Positions 12,439-23,899 of a stretch of DNA of 64,000 nucleotides are shown piece after piece. The stretch is taken from positions 241,199,756 to 241,263,755 of the forward strand of contig NC_073692.1 in assembly GCF_029784155.1 (NCBI RefSeq), written 5' to 3'. Position 1 is the first letter of the stretch. Each line of letters begins with the position of its first letter. Below the pieces are notes generated by a model that was not told the origin of the DNA, searched no databases, and saw nothing but the letters and a program-made list of their open reading frames with translations. The position numbers and the translations under genes were made by a program. This DNA comes from Uranotaenia lowii. Taxonomy: Eukaryota > Arthropoda > Insecta > Diptera > Culicidae.

Positions 12439-13160
12439 CTAGATAAAAGATCTCCACTGCTGGCGATCCGGAGCCAGCGTCTTCACTTGCTGCCAGCCAA
12501 GGTTCTCGTCAACTGTGCGGATATCAGCAGCTAGACTACGCCGCCACGAGCTTCTGGGCCTGCCTCTTCTTCGATGCCCATCTGGATTCCAGTCAAGCGC
12601 CTCTCTGCAAATCTCGTTTTCATCTCTTCGCAGCGTGTGCCCAATCCATCTCCACTTACGTTCCCGAATTTCGATGTCCAGCGCCTTTTTATGACACCGG
12701 CGATGAAGTTCCACGTTTGAGATCCAATTGCCAGGCCACCAAGCGCGGATGATGTTCCGCAGGCAGCGATTCACAAAAACTTGCAGTTTTCGCGTCGTCA
12801 CCGCATATGTGCACCAAGTTTCACCCCCTTACAGCAATACGGATTTGACGTTTGAATTGAAGATTCGGATCTTAGCTCGTAGAGAGATCTGGCGTGACCG
12901 CCAGATGTTTCGGAGACTCGCAAACGCAAATCGGGCCTTTCTGATCCGGGTTTCGATGTCCTTCTTGGTACCACCATCAGGCGTTATCTGGCTACCAAGA
13001 TACTGGAAGCACTCCACTTTCTCAACCTGTTGTCCAGCTACCACGAAATTGGAATGATTTTCTGTGTTGATTTCCATCGACTTGGTCTTTCCGACATTGA
13101 TTTTGAGACCTGCTGCCTTGGAGCTTTCGGTGAGGTCGTCGAGTTTGCTCTGCATGTCTT
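12439..13160 (-). pseudogene. Non-LTR retrotransposon reverse transcriptase, C-terminal remnant
   Basis: The minus strand encodes the post-catalytic part of a LINE reverse transcriptase: GLKINVGKTKSM, the thumb motif YLGSQITPDGG, then a basic C-terminal region ending WRWIGHTLRRDENE... GRPRSSWRRSLA... WRSFI. The catalytic YADD box is upstream and missing, so the copy is 5'-truncated near 13160, as is usual for target-primed insertions. One in-frame TAA at 12829-12831 replaces a Tyr codon. The C-terminal style suggests an RTE-like group, but I am not certain of the clade. Confidence 0.8.
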
Positions 13161-15080
13161 GTTGTGTTTGGGCTGTATAATATTATATAAAGGATTATCT
13201 TTTAAAAAATGTACCGACCATTTCTCCAATCAAGCCATCCGGAGATTTACTACGGAAAATGCGTAGTGGCTTCATCTCTTCCGTCACCAGCGTCTTCCTG
13301 AAGGTATTTGGAAGTCATCAAAAAAAACCTTACACAGGTTTTAAAATATATCAGCTTACCTTGGCGAATGTCCTGTGGCTCTCGTGATACATGTTGTGGA
13401 ATTGAGATTATCGGTTTTGCAATCCGCTACAATCCTAAGTATCACTTCATAAAAGCAGCCAACTTCACAAGAAAGTGACACACAGCAAATGAAAAAAGCA
13501 TCCAACTTCATATAAATTTTTGTTTGGTTTAGATTAGAACCATAACGCACTTTTCCAATGACAAGAGGTAACACAAGGTAACATAGGGTAACATGAATGA
13601 TGACTGAGACAGACTGAGACAGCGTTACGCAAAATTTTATTAGATGCGTTCAATGGCAGATATAAATTGGAGTCGTTTAACTATAGATCAATGTTTTGCT
13701 AAAAACAAGTAATGCCGAAGTTTTTTAAAGTCATATAGGGACTTAGTCCTCGAGTTAAAAGCAAGCATTTTGTCTTGCAGTAGTTAAAAGCTGGTAATAA
13801 TCAATGCGGCACATACAGGGGTGATTATGAAGTCTTGCGAACTTATGCAAGTGAGTCCTCTTAATCTTCGTCACCTGATATGAAAACGGTTGGTTAATAA
13901 TTATCTAAGTTGCGTTTATCAACGTTTCAACGGATTTTTGATGCGTTAGAAGCGTAACACCATGATAAAAATCATTCCAGAAGGATTGTTTTATGATAAG
14001 AAACGAATGTCTTGAAATGATTAGTTTAAATTTTAAATAAATAATGCAAAATTGTTTTAATCCTAGAGCATGGGTCATGGGTGTTTAACATGTTTCAGTG
14101 GTTTTGTTTCTAGGCTAGTGAAATTAATCAAATCAACAGTAGGTAAATCGGAATGAGAATGTCTTAAGTAAATTATAATAATGGTAACTGAATAAATAAA
14201 TTTAAAAAAAATATTAAACAGATTATATCGAGCGAAACAAATTGTTTTTCGTGAGTGCTTGGCTAGGGCTAGCAAATGGTCAGAAATTTTGAGGGAAACA
14301 GCAATCAGCAAAGATTTTTTTTTTCTTTTGTGATGAAAATAATTTTAGGAAAAATTGTGTACCTTTGTTTCAGTTGGTGCTCGTTTGCTGTGCTGATAAT
14401 TGTTTGTGTCAATGGTATGTTCCCAAGTTAGCAAGCGAATGTCGGAACTACCAAGACAATTCGATGGTAGAAGATTAAAACGAAGCGGAGGGTGAGCTAA
14501 ATATTTCTTTTGGAAAAACGGTATTAGAGTTAAAAAAAAGTCAGAAAAAAAACGAAATGCAATGAAACAGTTGAGTTGATGAGCAAAGCTGTGAAAAGCC
14601 GATATACACGAGAACGCTCTATGTCCTGTGTAAATTTGAAAAAAAAAACTTTATGAAGTTTGGAGAGTATACGACATTTAAAAAACCCTGCTATGACTTG
14701 ACATTATTGTATAATGTCAGTTTACATTTTCAGTTATGAAAGCTTTCTTAAGTTTTTTTTTATAAAGAAGAAGGGGTATGTGAGGAATAGACAAATCAGG
14801 ATCGACATAACATTCAATTATTCATTGTTACGCGAATAAATATATTTTCTCCGCCAGTTTCTTATAGGGTTGCTCTATCGCACGAACACAACTCACCGTG
14901 TTATAGATGTGAATTATTTCCGGATTTCGTCAGACACACACACACTCACACAAAACCTCCCGCCAAGCAGTTCGAATGGCGTCACTTCAGAGACGCAGTG
15001 TCCGTGGTCGGTGGCGAGCAAATCTGCGTAGCCGGAGATTTCCTACGGAAGCAGAACCCATATTTTACACGTTCGTTTAT
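13161..15080. other. No gene recognised
   Basis: AT-rich DNA with short motif-less frames. A small CA-rich patch (ACACACAC) lies near 14934-14948. I see no RNA gene or transposon ends. Confidence 0.5.
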
Positions 15081-15104
15081 GAATGATATATAAAGACTAG
15101 ACTG

Positions 15105-15288
15105 CCCCAAATTTGTATGGGAAATATAAAACCTGTAAAATGTTATACGCTGCAGGCTAAAATTGATCCTGGGCCTAGTACAAGATCTCATGCCAAATTT
15201 GGGCCAGATCAGACCACGGGAAGGGGTTGCTCAACGAGCCTGAAGTTTGTATGGGATTTCGAGACATTTTGTTCGAGAGGAATATGAA
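15105..15288 (-). repeat. Dispersed repeat, inverted partner of 38522-38710
   Basis: Read on the minus strand this matches 38522-38710 in long blocks, including CAAATTTGGCATGAGATCTT, AATCCCATACAAACTTCAGG and TTTTAGCCTGCAGC in the same order. It is non-coding. It lies directly against the 5' edge of the piggyBac remnant, so it may mark where that element was broken. Boundaries are approximate. Confidence 0.6.
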
Positions 15289-16146
15289 AAACCACTCTTA
15301 CTTCTTTCCGAACTATCAACATCAACATCAACATAACAATTGACGAGCAGCTTGTTCCGTTCAAAGGAAGATGTCCATTTACACAATATATACCATCAAA
15401 ACCATTTAAATATGGCATAAAAATTTGGTGTCTCTGTGATTCACAAACCAGTTACCTGTTTAACGCTGAAGTTATCTTGGAAAAAACCGAAACTGTAAGC
15501 CTGAACGAAACCTAGGAAGAAACGTTGTTTTGCGATTGACCGAAGGACTCACCGGAAAATTTGTGTTCACTGATAATTTTTTTACATCATATAGGGGAAA
15601 GGTTTCCTAAATGGGCCTATCGGGTTAAATGACCCTACGCCTGTTTGATGAAATGGCTGACTAGACAGCTTATCTAACCAATGCATTTTGAGAGTGATAC
15701 GCTTAGAACATAAGGCAAGAAAAAATTTTATGAATTTACAAACTCAAAAAAATTTTAAAAATCATACAAGGTTTTTATACATTTTGATGTAATATTTCGA
15801 CTTTTAAAAATTATTCGTAAAGAAGCTTGAAACAAAAACTAGGATGGTTTTTGTTTCTTACTCAAATGAACTTTAGAAATTAAACATATTTCAGCTTTTG
15901 TGGACGTTTAATAATTATTATATAGTGGAATAATAGAGTGTTTGTGTATGCCCCCATCATGTTTGTAAAATGCCTCCATCCTAAAATAATAGGTTAAATA
16001 GAATAAATAAATGATTTTTATCATCGAATATTCAAATCTAAGCTCTGAATAACATCTTAAGAGAGAATTGAAGATCTAAAAACAGATTTGATAAAGTTTT
16101 TCTCATGGATGAACTGCCTCCATAGTATGGCAACCCTAACTTTTGT

Positions 16147-17730
16147 TTTATTCCATAAATTGTTTATTGTTTATTGTTTATAAAAAACCATCTGACGTAA
16201 ATGTCTTAATGGTTTACTTAATCTAGGTCTATCTTGACATACATTCAAAGTTTTCTCAATTAATTAGTTCTTAATTGGTCACTTATGCTGGATTCGATCA
16301 AGCGTTTAAAGGTTGCAGTTGAGACATTAAAGTCAAAGAGAGCATAATTGCGTAAGAAGCTTACTTTTGCAGAACGCAGGGGGTCATTGCTACCATAGCG
16401 CGTATTTCTTGATTCCAGTGATAGCCAGTCACGATTTCGCAGGGTTCTTTCTGGAGCATAAATATGACAGCGCGAAAGTATCCAGGAGCAATCGATTTCG
16501 TTTTTGAGAATTTTCGCCACAAACAGTGATTGGCTAATATCATGGCGATTCGACAGCGTGTGAAGGCCAAGCAAAGCGCAGCGTTGTGCATAAGGTGGCA
16601 GATTTCGAGGATTATCCCAAGGTAGATCACGCAGAGCATAACGTACGAATTTTCGTTGAACCGCTTCAAAACGCGCCACCCATGTAGTTTCGAATGGCCA
16701 CCACACCAGATTTGCAGATTCTAATATTGAACGAACCAGGCAGCAATACAGAGCTCGTAGACAAACAGGATCTGTAAATTCTTTACTCAGACGTATGACA
16801 AACCCCAGCATTCGATTGGCCTTTTCAAGTGTAGCAGAGTAGTGTTCCTTGAATGTCATATGACTATCCAAAACAACGCCAAGGTCCTTTATATGATTAA
16901 CACGATGTAGAAGTTCGCCCTGGATGTAATAGTCGTACAAAAATGGAAGTTTCTTGCGTCCAAATGTTATGATACAGCACTTAGAAACGCTTAAGGCCAG
17001 TAGGTTGACAGCACACCAGTTCACTACTGTATCGAGGAATTGCTGTAGTATCTGACAATCTGCCAAACTGTTAACGTTCAGAAAAATTTTCAAATCATCC
17101 GCGTACATAAGTACTCCGCATCCAAAAAGCAGCATGTTAATATCATTGCAGAACAGGGTGAACAATAAAGGGCCCAAATTACTTCCTTGTGGTACTCCTG
17201 AAGTCGGAATGAAATCTGAAGATTCAGATGTTCCGATTTTAACAGCAAGACGACGATTTGTTAAATAGCTTCTGATCCACGCACAAAATCTCTCAGATAA
17301 TCCCAGGCGTTCTAGCTTTAAAAGTAAAATTAAGTGATTAACTGAGTCAAACGCCGCAGTGATGTCCGTGTAAATTGCGTCGACTTGTTTGCCACAATCC
17401 ATGTTAGATATGCAAAATGATGTGAACACTGCCAGGTTAGATGTTACCGAACGTTTCGGAAAAAAACCGTGTTGATTGTCCGAAATCCAGTTCCTGCAGG
17501 CTGCAAACATAACATCGTTGACAATCCTCTCTAGGACCTTCGAGCAGGCAGCTAGTGATGTGACACCACGATAATTTCGAACCTCTTGCTTATCACCCTT
17601 TTTGAAGACTGGGCTCATGAAAGATCTTTTCCAGGTGGCAGGGAACCGATGTTGTTGTAAGGACTGATTAAAAATATAAGTCAGGGGCTTAACAAGTATA
17701 GTGCAACACTTTTTCAATACGCACGCAAAT
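16147..17730 (-). mobile_element. CR1/T1-like LINE, 5'-truncated
   Basis: A LINE copy oriented on the minus strand inside the GGGG...CCCC element. Its 3' end carries tandem TTTATTG/TAAACAA units (about 16155-16182), the kind of short tandem repeat tail seen in the CR1 group rather than poly-A. The 5' part, including the endonuclease, is missing near 17730. Confidence 0.72.
16260..17717 (-). CDS. LINE reverse transcriptase, C-terminal 485 codons
   Basis: An open frame for most of a non-LTR reverse transcriptase. Motifs in order: PVFKKGDKQEVRNYRGV (about residues 37-53), DNQHGFFPKRS (80-90), IYTDITAAFDSVNH (115-128), TSGVPQGSNLGPLLF (172-186), the catalytic LMYADDLKIF (about 205-214), and the thumb motif KDLGVVLD (about 277-284). 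The tail, containing YAPERTLRNRDW and SFLRNYALFDFN, is typical of CR1/T1-type elements known in mosquitoes. The endonuclease domain and first ORF are absent because of 5' truncation, so the start given is only the first usable codon. The frame has no internal stop, so the insertion is fairly young, but the copy cannot retrotranspose by itself. Confidence 0.82.
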   Translation of the reverse strand: MKKCCTILVKPLTYIFNQSLQQHRFPATWKRSFMSPVFKKGDKQEVRNYRGVTSLAACSKVLERIVNDVMFAACRNWISDNQHGFFPKRSVTSNLAVFTSFCISNMDCGKQVDAIYTDITAAFDSVNHLILLLKLERLGLSERFCAWIRSYLTNRRLAVKIGTSESSDFIPTSGVPQGSNLGPLLFTLFCNDINMLLFGCGVLMYADDLKIFLNVNSLADCQILQQFLDTVVNWCAVNLLALSVSKCCIITFGRKKLPFLYDYYIQGELLHRVNHIKDLGVVLDSHMTFKEHYSATLEKANRMLGFVIRLSKEFTDPVCLRALYCCLVRSILESANLVWWPFETTWVARFEAVQRKFVRYALRDLPWDNPRNLPPYAQRCALLGLHTLSNRHDISQSLFVAKILKNEIDCSWILSRCHIYAPERTLRNRDWLSLESRNTRYGSNDPLRSAKVSFLRNYALFDFNVSTATFKRLIESSISDQLRTN

Positions 17731-18234
17731 TATAATATACATAGATTTTTATAAAACTTTACCTTTTTCGTACGGAAATTATTACTTTCTAGCAGTTTCA
17801 ATGAAATTATACGGAAATATTGCCGAAAAAACAGAAATTTTGTTCAAAACATAAATAGGCGCATTTAGCCCGCACGGTTTGAGGTTCGGCATTTTAGACA
17901 ACACTTACATTAAAATCATTTTCTTGAAAACAGAAGAAAATTTTAACAAAAAAATACTCCGATGTATAGAAAACATATGATTGCACACGTGTATATAGCT
18001 TTTGTACACATATTCGATGTGATATTTGATTAAATCAGTGTTCTGCTTAATAGGCGCATATAGCCCGCTCCTCCCCTAATTTGGCTTTAGATCTGAAAAA
18101 ACAGAATATGACATTGGTTGGCACTATTCGGAAAAATCGAAAAGAAGTCCCTCCTGTCAGTAAAGAATAAACAAGTGCACACTTCGGAATATGTTTTTGA
18201 TCCAATTGCCGGGGCTACTTTGGTTGGATATATT

Positions 18235-18264
18235 CAAAAAAAAAAAAAAAAAAAAAAAAAAAAC
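18235..18264 (+). repeat. A-rich run in piggyBac remnant
   Basis: A run of 26 or so A bases inside the decayed piggyBac frame. It probably expanded after the gene died. Confidence 0.8.
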
Positions 18265-18429
18265 AAAACAAAATGGTTACTATGCTCAGTACTCACAATG
18301 TAAGAAAGGAGACACAAACATCAGCAGACCCCAAACCAAACATTATAAAGCTGTATAACAAAAATAAAGGAGGAGTTGATGTGCTTGACGAGATGGTTGG
18401 AGCTTACAGATCAAAACGGAAAATAAATA

Positions 18430-19669
18430 AAGTCTGCTTCATTTAATATTGGAACAAATTCTTTTGCTCATTGTGGCGCTCCTAGTGGACGGATTTGGAA
18501 ACTTTTTTCACCCACGTGTCGGGAAATTCATTACCTTTCACCATGTTTTTATGTCATAACACCAAACGATAGCATTTTGTAAACAACCGCCATGGAAGCC
18601 GAACGGAGAGATCAAATTGTGCACAGTTTTCTTGAAAATCCATTGTTGTCGGCATCGAAGCTAGCTAAACAGCTTAAAATGCCCAGAAATACCGTATGGC
18701 GTGTTATCAAGCAGTACAAGGAAACATTGACGACGGCTCGGAGGCCGCATTCGAAGCGTCGGAGTGGAACTGTCGTCCGGAAACTGCGTGGGAAAGTCAT
18801 CAAGGCCGTCAAGAGGAATCCCAATCTTTCAGACCGCGATTTGGCCAATAAGTTCCAGGCCGCTCACAGTACGGTGCGACGAATTCGTCTCCGGGAAGGA
18901 ATAAGGTCATTCCGAGCCAGCAAACAGCCAAATCGGACGCTGAAGCAGAACAATGTGGCCAGAACCCGTGCTCGAAAGCTGTACGACCAAGCGCTGACCA
19001 AGTTCGACGGATGTATTCTGATGGACGATGAGACCTACGTGAAGGCGGACTTTGGGCAAATCCCAGGTCAAAAATTTCATTTGGCGACGGCTCGGGGGGA
19101 TGTACCTGCAAAATTTAAGTTCGTGTTTGCGGATAAATTCGCCCGCAAGTACATGATTTGGCCGGGGATATGCAGTTGTGGACAGAAAACCAAAGTCTTT
19201 CTCACTGACAAGACAATGACATCAGAAGTCTACAAAAAAGAGTGCCTACAGAAACGGATTCTGCCGTTTATTCGTTCCCACGACCGTCCAGTAATGTTTT
19301 GGCCGGACCTCGCAAGCTGCCATTACAGCAAAACGGTTATGGAATGGTACGCAACGAACGGGGTCAGCGTAATACCGAAGGACCTCAACCCCCCAAACTG
19401 CCCCCAGTTCCGGCCGATAGAGAAATACTGGGCAATCACGAAGCGGAGGCTTAAGGCAAAGGGAAAACTTGTTAGGAACATGACTCAAATGAAGAACTGG
19501 TGGAATCAAATCGCCAAAACGGTGGACGAAAAGGGTGTGCGCCGCCTAATGTGCCGTGTTACGGGAAAAGTACATGCTACATTTGTATGAAAAACAAATT
19601 ATGAATTCGTTAATAAATGACTGAACTACACGCAATTGTTTGTGTTCCAATATTAAATGAAGCAGACTT
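18430..19669 (+). mobile_element. Complete DD37E mariner (ITm type) inside piggyBac
   Basis: A 1240-bp element with perfect or near-perfect terminal inverted repeats: AAGTCTGCTTCATTTAATAT at 18430 and its complement ending at 19669. TA flanks both sides (18428-18429 and 19670-19671). It contains one uninterrupted transposase frame. Removing the element with one TA restores piggyBac codons KRKIN followed by R-G-P-V, as expected for that family apart from one W-to-G change. Confidence 0.92.
18592..19590 (+). CDS. DD37E mariner transposase, intact
   Basis: A 332-codon transposase that should cut and paste the surrounding element at TA sites in the nucleus. The first HTH is near residues 20-42 (ASKLAKQLKMPRNTVWRVIK) and a second HTH-like block at 78-100 (LSDRDLANKFQAAHSTVRRI). 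The catalytic triad is D146 in MDDETYV, D239 in WPDLASCHYSK and E277 in RPIEKYWAI, with 37 residues between the last two: DD37E, the ITm class described from mosquitoes. The ATG follows 162 bases of 5' sequence and is preceded by CCGCC, a reasonable initiation context. All catalytic residues, the length and both termini are present, so this copy may be functional. That is inference; activity is not shown. Confidence 0.92.
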   Translation: MEAERRDQIVHSFLENPLLSASKLAKQLKMPRNTVWRVIKQYKETLTTARRPHSKRRSGTVVRKLRGKVIKAVKRNPNLSDRDLANKFQAAHSTVRRIRLREGIRSFRASKQPNRTLKQNNVARTRARKLYDQALTKFDGCILMDDETYVKADFGQIPGQKFHLATARGDVPAKFKFVFADKFARKYMIWPGICSCGQKTKVFLTDKTMTSEVYKKECLQKRILPFIRSHDRPVMFWPDLASCHYSKTVMEWYATNGVSVIPKDLNPPNCPQFRPIEKYWAITKRRLKAKGKLVRNMTQMKNWWNQIAKTVDEKGVRRLMCRVTGKVHATFV

Positions 19670-20326
19670 TAGGGGGCCAGTGTGTTTGTTCTCAACATTT
19701 TAGACGTTTCCGCCATAAACGCTTTTATCGTTTTCACTGCTATCAACCCTAACTGGAATGTACAGAAAAAATATTAGAAGAAGACTGTTTTTAACCGATT
19801 TGGGAAAAGCAATTGTGACACCTGCGATAGTTAATCGAAAATCACTGCCAAGGTCATCCAGAGCTCAAGAAATGGTGGAAAACATAAAAGCTGAAAGTTT
19901 AAAACAACAAAGCTCTAGCCCTCAATATTCAGACGAAAAAAGAAAGTAACGAGGACGTTGTAGCAAGTGCTCTTATAAGAAATCAGCTAATCTATACAAC
20001 GTCCGATGTGAAAAATGCGACCTTATTATATGCCCAGATCACAGGGTTATAAAATGTAATGATTGTGATTGAATGTTTCACGCTTTTTTTTTTCTCATTT
20101 TGAAATTGTTTTTATTCATTTCAGTTTGCTTTTCACAGTTCTTTTGAATTAAATATTTTTAAGAAAATAAAAAAATTAACAAATCAATTCCAAAAAAAAT
20201 CATTTTAATTAATAAGAAACTGAAGAATCCCTGACAAAAAGTGTAACAACATTTTGTATGCTTTTAAACAATCGATATTGATGTAGACAGAACTTAAATA
20301 GAATGGAGTATATAAATTGGTGTATA

Positions 20327-20788
<462 letters not shown>

Positions 20789-20801
20789 TCTACTCCCCCG
20801 C
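20789..20801 (-). other. Polypurine tract
   Basis: Reads GCGGGGGAGTAGA on the minus strand, directly before the TG start of the 3' LTR. It would prime plus-strand DNA synthesis. Confidence 0.7.
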
Positions 20802-20818
20802 TAGACTTGACGCTGTGA

Positions 20819-23800
20819 TTACTGGTAACGAAGCGGGATGTTGACTCGACGACCAGATCTGGTTGTTGTAGATGAAGTTACGTCTCTAGACTGAGAGTTA
20901 TTCGACTCATCCTGGGCAATGTAAGCTGGTTTGAGGCGATCCACTGATATGTTGATTGCTTTTCCATTGACTAAGATGGTGAAGTACTTGTTGTTCCGTT
21001 TGATAACCTCATGGGGACCATCATAGGGGCAAGAGAGAGACGGTCGAATGGAATCGTTTCTCACAAATACAAATTTGCTGTTGTTAAGGTCAGGATGAAC
21101 AAAAACGCTGCGGTTTCCATGCCAAACGGTGTCTGGTGGACGTATGTATTGCATAGTTTCACGTAATGTTTTGAGAACCTCAGCTTCACTTCTGTTACCG
21201 GGAAGCTCCGAAAAGAATTCAGACGGAATCCGGAGCGTAGTACCATAAACCATTTCGGCTGGCGACGATTTCAAGTCCTCCTTATGAGTCGTTCGTAGCC
21301 CGAGTAAAATTATTGGAAGACTTTCCGTCCAGTGGTCAGTTTTGTGACACAGGATAGCTGCCTTAAGTGTGCGATGCCACCGTTCAATCAATCCATTAGA
21401 TTGAGGATGATACGATGTGGTGCGAAGATGGTTCACTCCTAGCGTTCGGCAGAGCTCAGAAAACAATGTTGATTCGAACTGACGTCCCTTGTCAGTAGTT
21501 ATCCGTGTTGGAACACCAAACCTTGATATCCATCCAGATATGAGTGCCTGCGCTACAGTGGGGGCCGTCATGTCTGGCAATGGAATTGCTTCGGGCCACC
21601 TCGTGAACCGGTCGATTATTGTGAGGCAGTATCTTTGCCCGTTGCTGGGTGGGAACGGTCCAACGATGTCGATATTAAGGTGACTGAAGCGACTATCGGG
21701 AACAGAAAATTTGACTAAAGGTGCTTGTGTGTGGCGGGTAACCTTAGCCTTCTGACAGTCAAGGCAGCTTTTGGCAAACGATATGCTGTCTCTTCGCACG
21801 TTGGGCCAAACGAAACGCTCTGTGATCAACTTGGCCGTCGCTCGTGTTCCCGGATGAGAAATATTGTGTGTTGCTTGCAAGACTTTCTCGCGGAACTTTT
21901 GTGTTACAAATGGTCTAACACGACCGGTTGAGCAGTCACAGAAAAGTTTTTTTGCACTGCCTAAAACGATACAAGGTTTTAAATTCAAAGATGATGTTAA
22001 TTTACCTTTAATCAGCTGTTGCAATTCTGAGTCGGTTTTTTGATCTTTCGCCAAAGCATCAAAATCAATCGAGATAGCGCCAATCGCCTCGATTCTTGAA
22101 AGTAAGTCCGCCGTTACATTTTTCGTACCATGTACATGACGGATGTCAGTAGTAATTTGCCCGATGTAATCCAGCTGTCGAGCTTGACGATTCGTTGCCT
22201 TATCTAGTTTTTGGTTGAAGGCAAAGGTAATTGGTTTGTGATCCGTGTAGATGTGGCATTGTCGTCCTTCCAGCATGAACTTAAAATGCCGAACCGCCAT
22301 GTAGATTGCAGTGAGTTCCCGGTCATAGGTACTGTATCGTTGTTGGGTTTTATCAAACTTTTTTGAGAAAAAACCCAAAGGCTGAAGTGCTCCTTTCACG
22401 ACTTGATGAAGCACGGCTCCGGCTGCCGTGTTTGATGCATCTACCCACAGAGACAGCTCTGCATGTCTGGCCGGGTGGGCTAGAAGCGTGGCATTGGCTA
22501 GTTGTTGTTTGCATAGTTCGAATGCTGAAGTAGCTTCGGAAAACCATTTTAGTTGAGATCTATCATTCCGCTTGTTTCCCGGAATCATTGTTAACAGTGG
22601 AGCTTGAGCTTTAATTGCATTCGGAATAAAACGTCTATAGAAGTTCAGCATGGCTAAAAAACTTTTTAATTCATTGACAGTAGACGGTTGTTTGAAATTT
22701 TGTAACGTTTCAATTCGTTCCGGTACAGGTTTTATCCCTTCTGGTGTAACCAAGTGCCCCAGAAAGATAATTTCAGTTCGCCCCAATTCACATTTCGCAA
22801 CGTTGATTTTTAAATTGTGTTGATCAAGTCGAGAGAAGAGTAACTGTAGGTGCTCTCGGTGCTCTTGAGGTGAGTTGGAGGCAATAAACAAATCATCAAT
22901 GTATGGAAAGACAAAATCCAGGCCTCGGACTACTTCGTGGATCAGTCGCTGAAAAGTTTGGGCTGCGTTCCTCAGACCGAACGTCATATACATAAATTCA
23001 AAAAGGCCGAACGGCGTCGTGATGGCCGTCTTCGGAACATCTTCCGGATGGATAGGAACCTGGTGAAACGCTTTTTGTAGATCAATTTTCGAAAAAATGG
23101 TTTTACCTTGCAAGTTGGAGGTGAAGTCTTGAAGGTATGGCAATGGATAGCGATCCGGGATTGTTTGGCTATTCAGTGCGCGGTAGTCGCCACAAGGACG
23201 CCACGAACCATCGGCTTTTCTAACCATATGCAGAGGGCTAGACCAGTTGCTGCTAGACGGGCGACAGATGCCGAGCTTCATCAACAGCTCGAATTCAGCT
23301 CGGGCGGCGGCTAACTTGTCGGGTGGTAGCCGTCTTGGCCGAGCAAAAACCGGCTGACCTGTCGTTTCTATACGATGAAATATTGAAGATTCACTCACGG
23401 TTCCAGGCGGTGCGATCCTCGTTATCGATGGAAATTCTGCGAGCAACTCTGCATAAGGTGATCGGGTGCAAAAGGATTTAATAGAGTACTCACTAGTCTG
23501 TTCCAGAAATCCAGATGATTCAAGCTGTGTCGTGTTATCGATTAATCGTTTTCGCTTAAGATCAATCAATAAATCGAAGTGGCATATAAAATCTGCACCA
23601 ATTATTCCTGAAGTTACGTCTGCTATCAGGAAATTCCAAAGAAACTCTCGTCGTAGGCCAAGATTGACTTTGAGTAGAACTTCTCCGTAGACTTTGATCG
23701 GCGATCCGTTGGCGGCAAAAAGTTGTAGTGTTGTTGGCTTAAGGTTGGCTGATTTAAAATCTTTCGGTATCACGGAAGCATCGGCCCCAGTATCGATCAA

Positions 23801-23881
23801 AAATTTCATATTTGAGGACGAGTCTGAAATTTTCAACCGAAAGATTTTGGCTGTGTCTGGAGTATCGTCACAGGTTGACAC
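20819..23881 (-). CDS. Pol polyprotein of CsRn1-like element (PR-RT-RH-IN)
   Basis: A 1020-codon open frame. Aspartic protease: [14 protein letters not shown] (about residues 27-40). Reverse transcriptase: [18 protein letters not shown], then catalytic YIDD near 328. RNase [12 protein letters not shown] near 480 and YTDHKPI near 555. Integrase: an HHCC zinc finger near 660-705 ([13 protein letters not shown] ... CLDCQKAK) and core residues D (DIVGPF, about 738), D (TTDKGRQF, about 795) and E (GLIERWH), with 35 residues between the last two. The frame is continuous with gag apart from one TGA at 23900-23902, and it has no good ATG at its start (the listed first codon is GTG). Pol is therefore probably made by readthrough, or the TGA is a disabling mutation. 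Confidence 0.92.
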   Translation of the reverse strand: MSTCDDTPDTAKIFRLKISDSSSNMKFLIDTGADASVIPKDFKSANLKPTTLQLFAANGSPIKVYGEVLLKVNLGLRREFLWNFLIADVTSGIIGADFICHFDLLIDLKRKRLIDNTTQLESSGFLEQTSEYSIKSFCTRSPYAELLAEFPSITRIAPPGTVSESSIFHRIETTGQPVFARPRRLPPDKLAAARAEFELLMKLGICRPSSSNWSSPLHMVRKADGSWRPCGDYRALNSQTIPDRYPLPYLQDFTSNLQGKTIFSKIDLQKAFHQVPIHPEDVPKTAITTPFGLFEFMYMTFGLRNAAQTFQRLIHEVVRGLDFVFPYIDDLFIASNSPQEHREHLQLLFSRLDQHNLKINVAKCELGRTEIIFLGHLVTPEGIKPVPERIETLQNFKQPSTVNELKSFLAMLNFYRRFIPNAIKAQAPLLTMIPGNKRNDRSQLKWFSEATSAFELCKQQLANATLLAHPARHAELSLWVDASNTAAGAVLHQVVKGALQPLGFFSKKFDKTQQRYSTYDRELTAIYMAVRHFKFMLEGRQCHIYTDHKPITFAFNQKLDKATNRQARQLDYIGQITTDIRHVHGTKNVTADLLSRIEAIGAISIDFDALAKDQKTDSELQQLIKGKLTSSLNLKPCIVLGSAKKLFCDCSTGRVRPFVTQKFREKVLQATHNISHPGTRATAKLITERFVWPNVRRDSISFAKSCLDCQKAKVTRHTQAPLVKFSVPDSRFSHLNIDIVGPFPPSNGQRYCLTIIDRFTRWPEAIPLPDMTAPTVAQALISGWISRFGVPTRITTDKGRQFESTLFSELCRTLGVNHLRTTSYHPQSNGLIERWHRTLKAAILCHKTDHWTESLPIILLGLRTTHKEDLKSSPAEMVYGTTLRIPSEFFSELPGNRSEAEVLKTLRETMQYIRPPDTVWHGNRSVFVHPDLNNSKFVFVRNDSIRPSLSCPYDGPHEVIKRNNKYFTILVNGKAINISVDRLKPAYIAQDESNNSQSRDVTSSTTTRSGRRVNIPLRYQ

Positions 23882-23899
23882 AGCATCAGCCTGATAATG

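Larger units (their letters stand above)
15594..18076. mobile_element. GGGG...CCCC element inserted in piggyBac, TA duplication
   Basis: The insert starts GGGGAAAGG at 15594 and ends GGAGCGGGC-type sequence (complement) at 18076, with TA on each side (15592-15593 and 18077-18078). Removing it with one TA joins piggyBac codons for FFTSY to NLALDL, which is the expected family order. A phrase resembling GCGGGCTAAATGCGCC (complement) occurs both near 17865 and near 18055, so the right end seems to have an internal repeat. The only coding sequence inside is a younger LINE, so this carrier is probably a non-autonomous DNA element of unknown family. Confidence 0.6.
15310..20070 (+). pseudogene. piggyBac transposase fossil, split by two insertions
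   Basis: Pieces of one piggyBac transposase occur in order on the plus strand. 15315-15593 holds ITIDEQLVPFKGRCPF, YGIKIW, LFNAEVIL, LRLTEGLTGKF and DNFFTSY. 18080-18429 holds LALDL, TLVGTIRKNRKEVPP, LYNKNKGGVDVLDEMV and KRKIN. 19670-20070 holds ILDVSAINAF, NPNW, RRLFLTDLGKA, and a C-terminal Cys-rich region with CSKC, CEKC, CPDH and CNDC. The domesticated-type DDE residues cannot all be checked because several frameshifts, a stop after EVPPVSKE and an A26 run interrupt the frame. The first gap is filled by the element at 15594-18076 and the second by the mariner at 18430-19669. The N-terminal part and both piggyBac termini are not identified. Confidence 0.88.
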
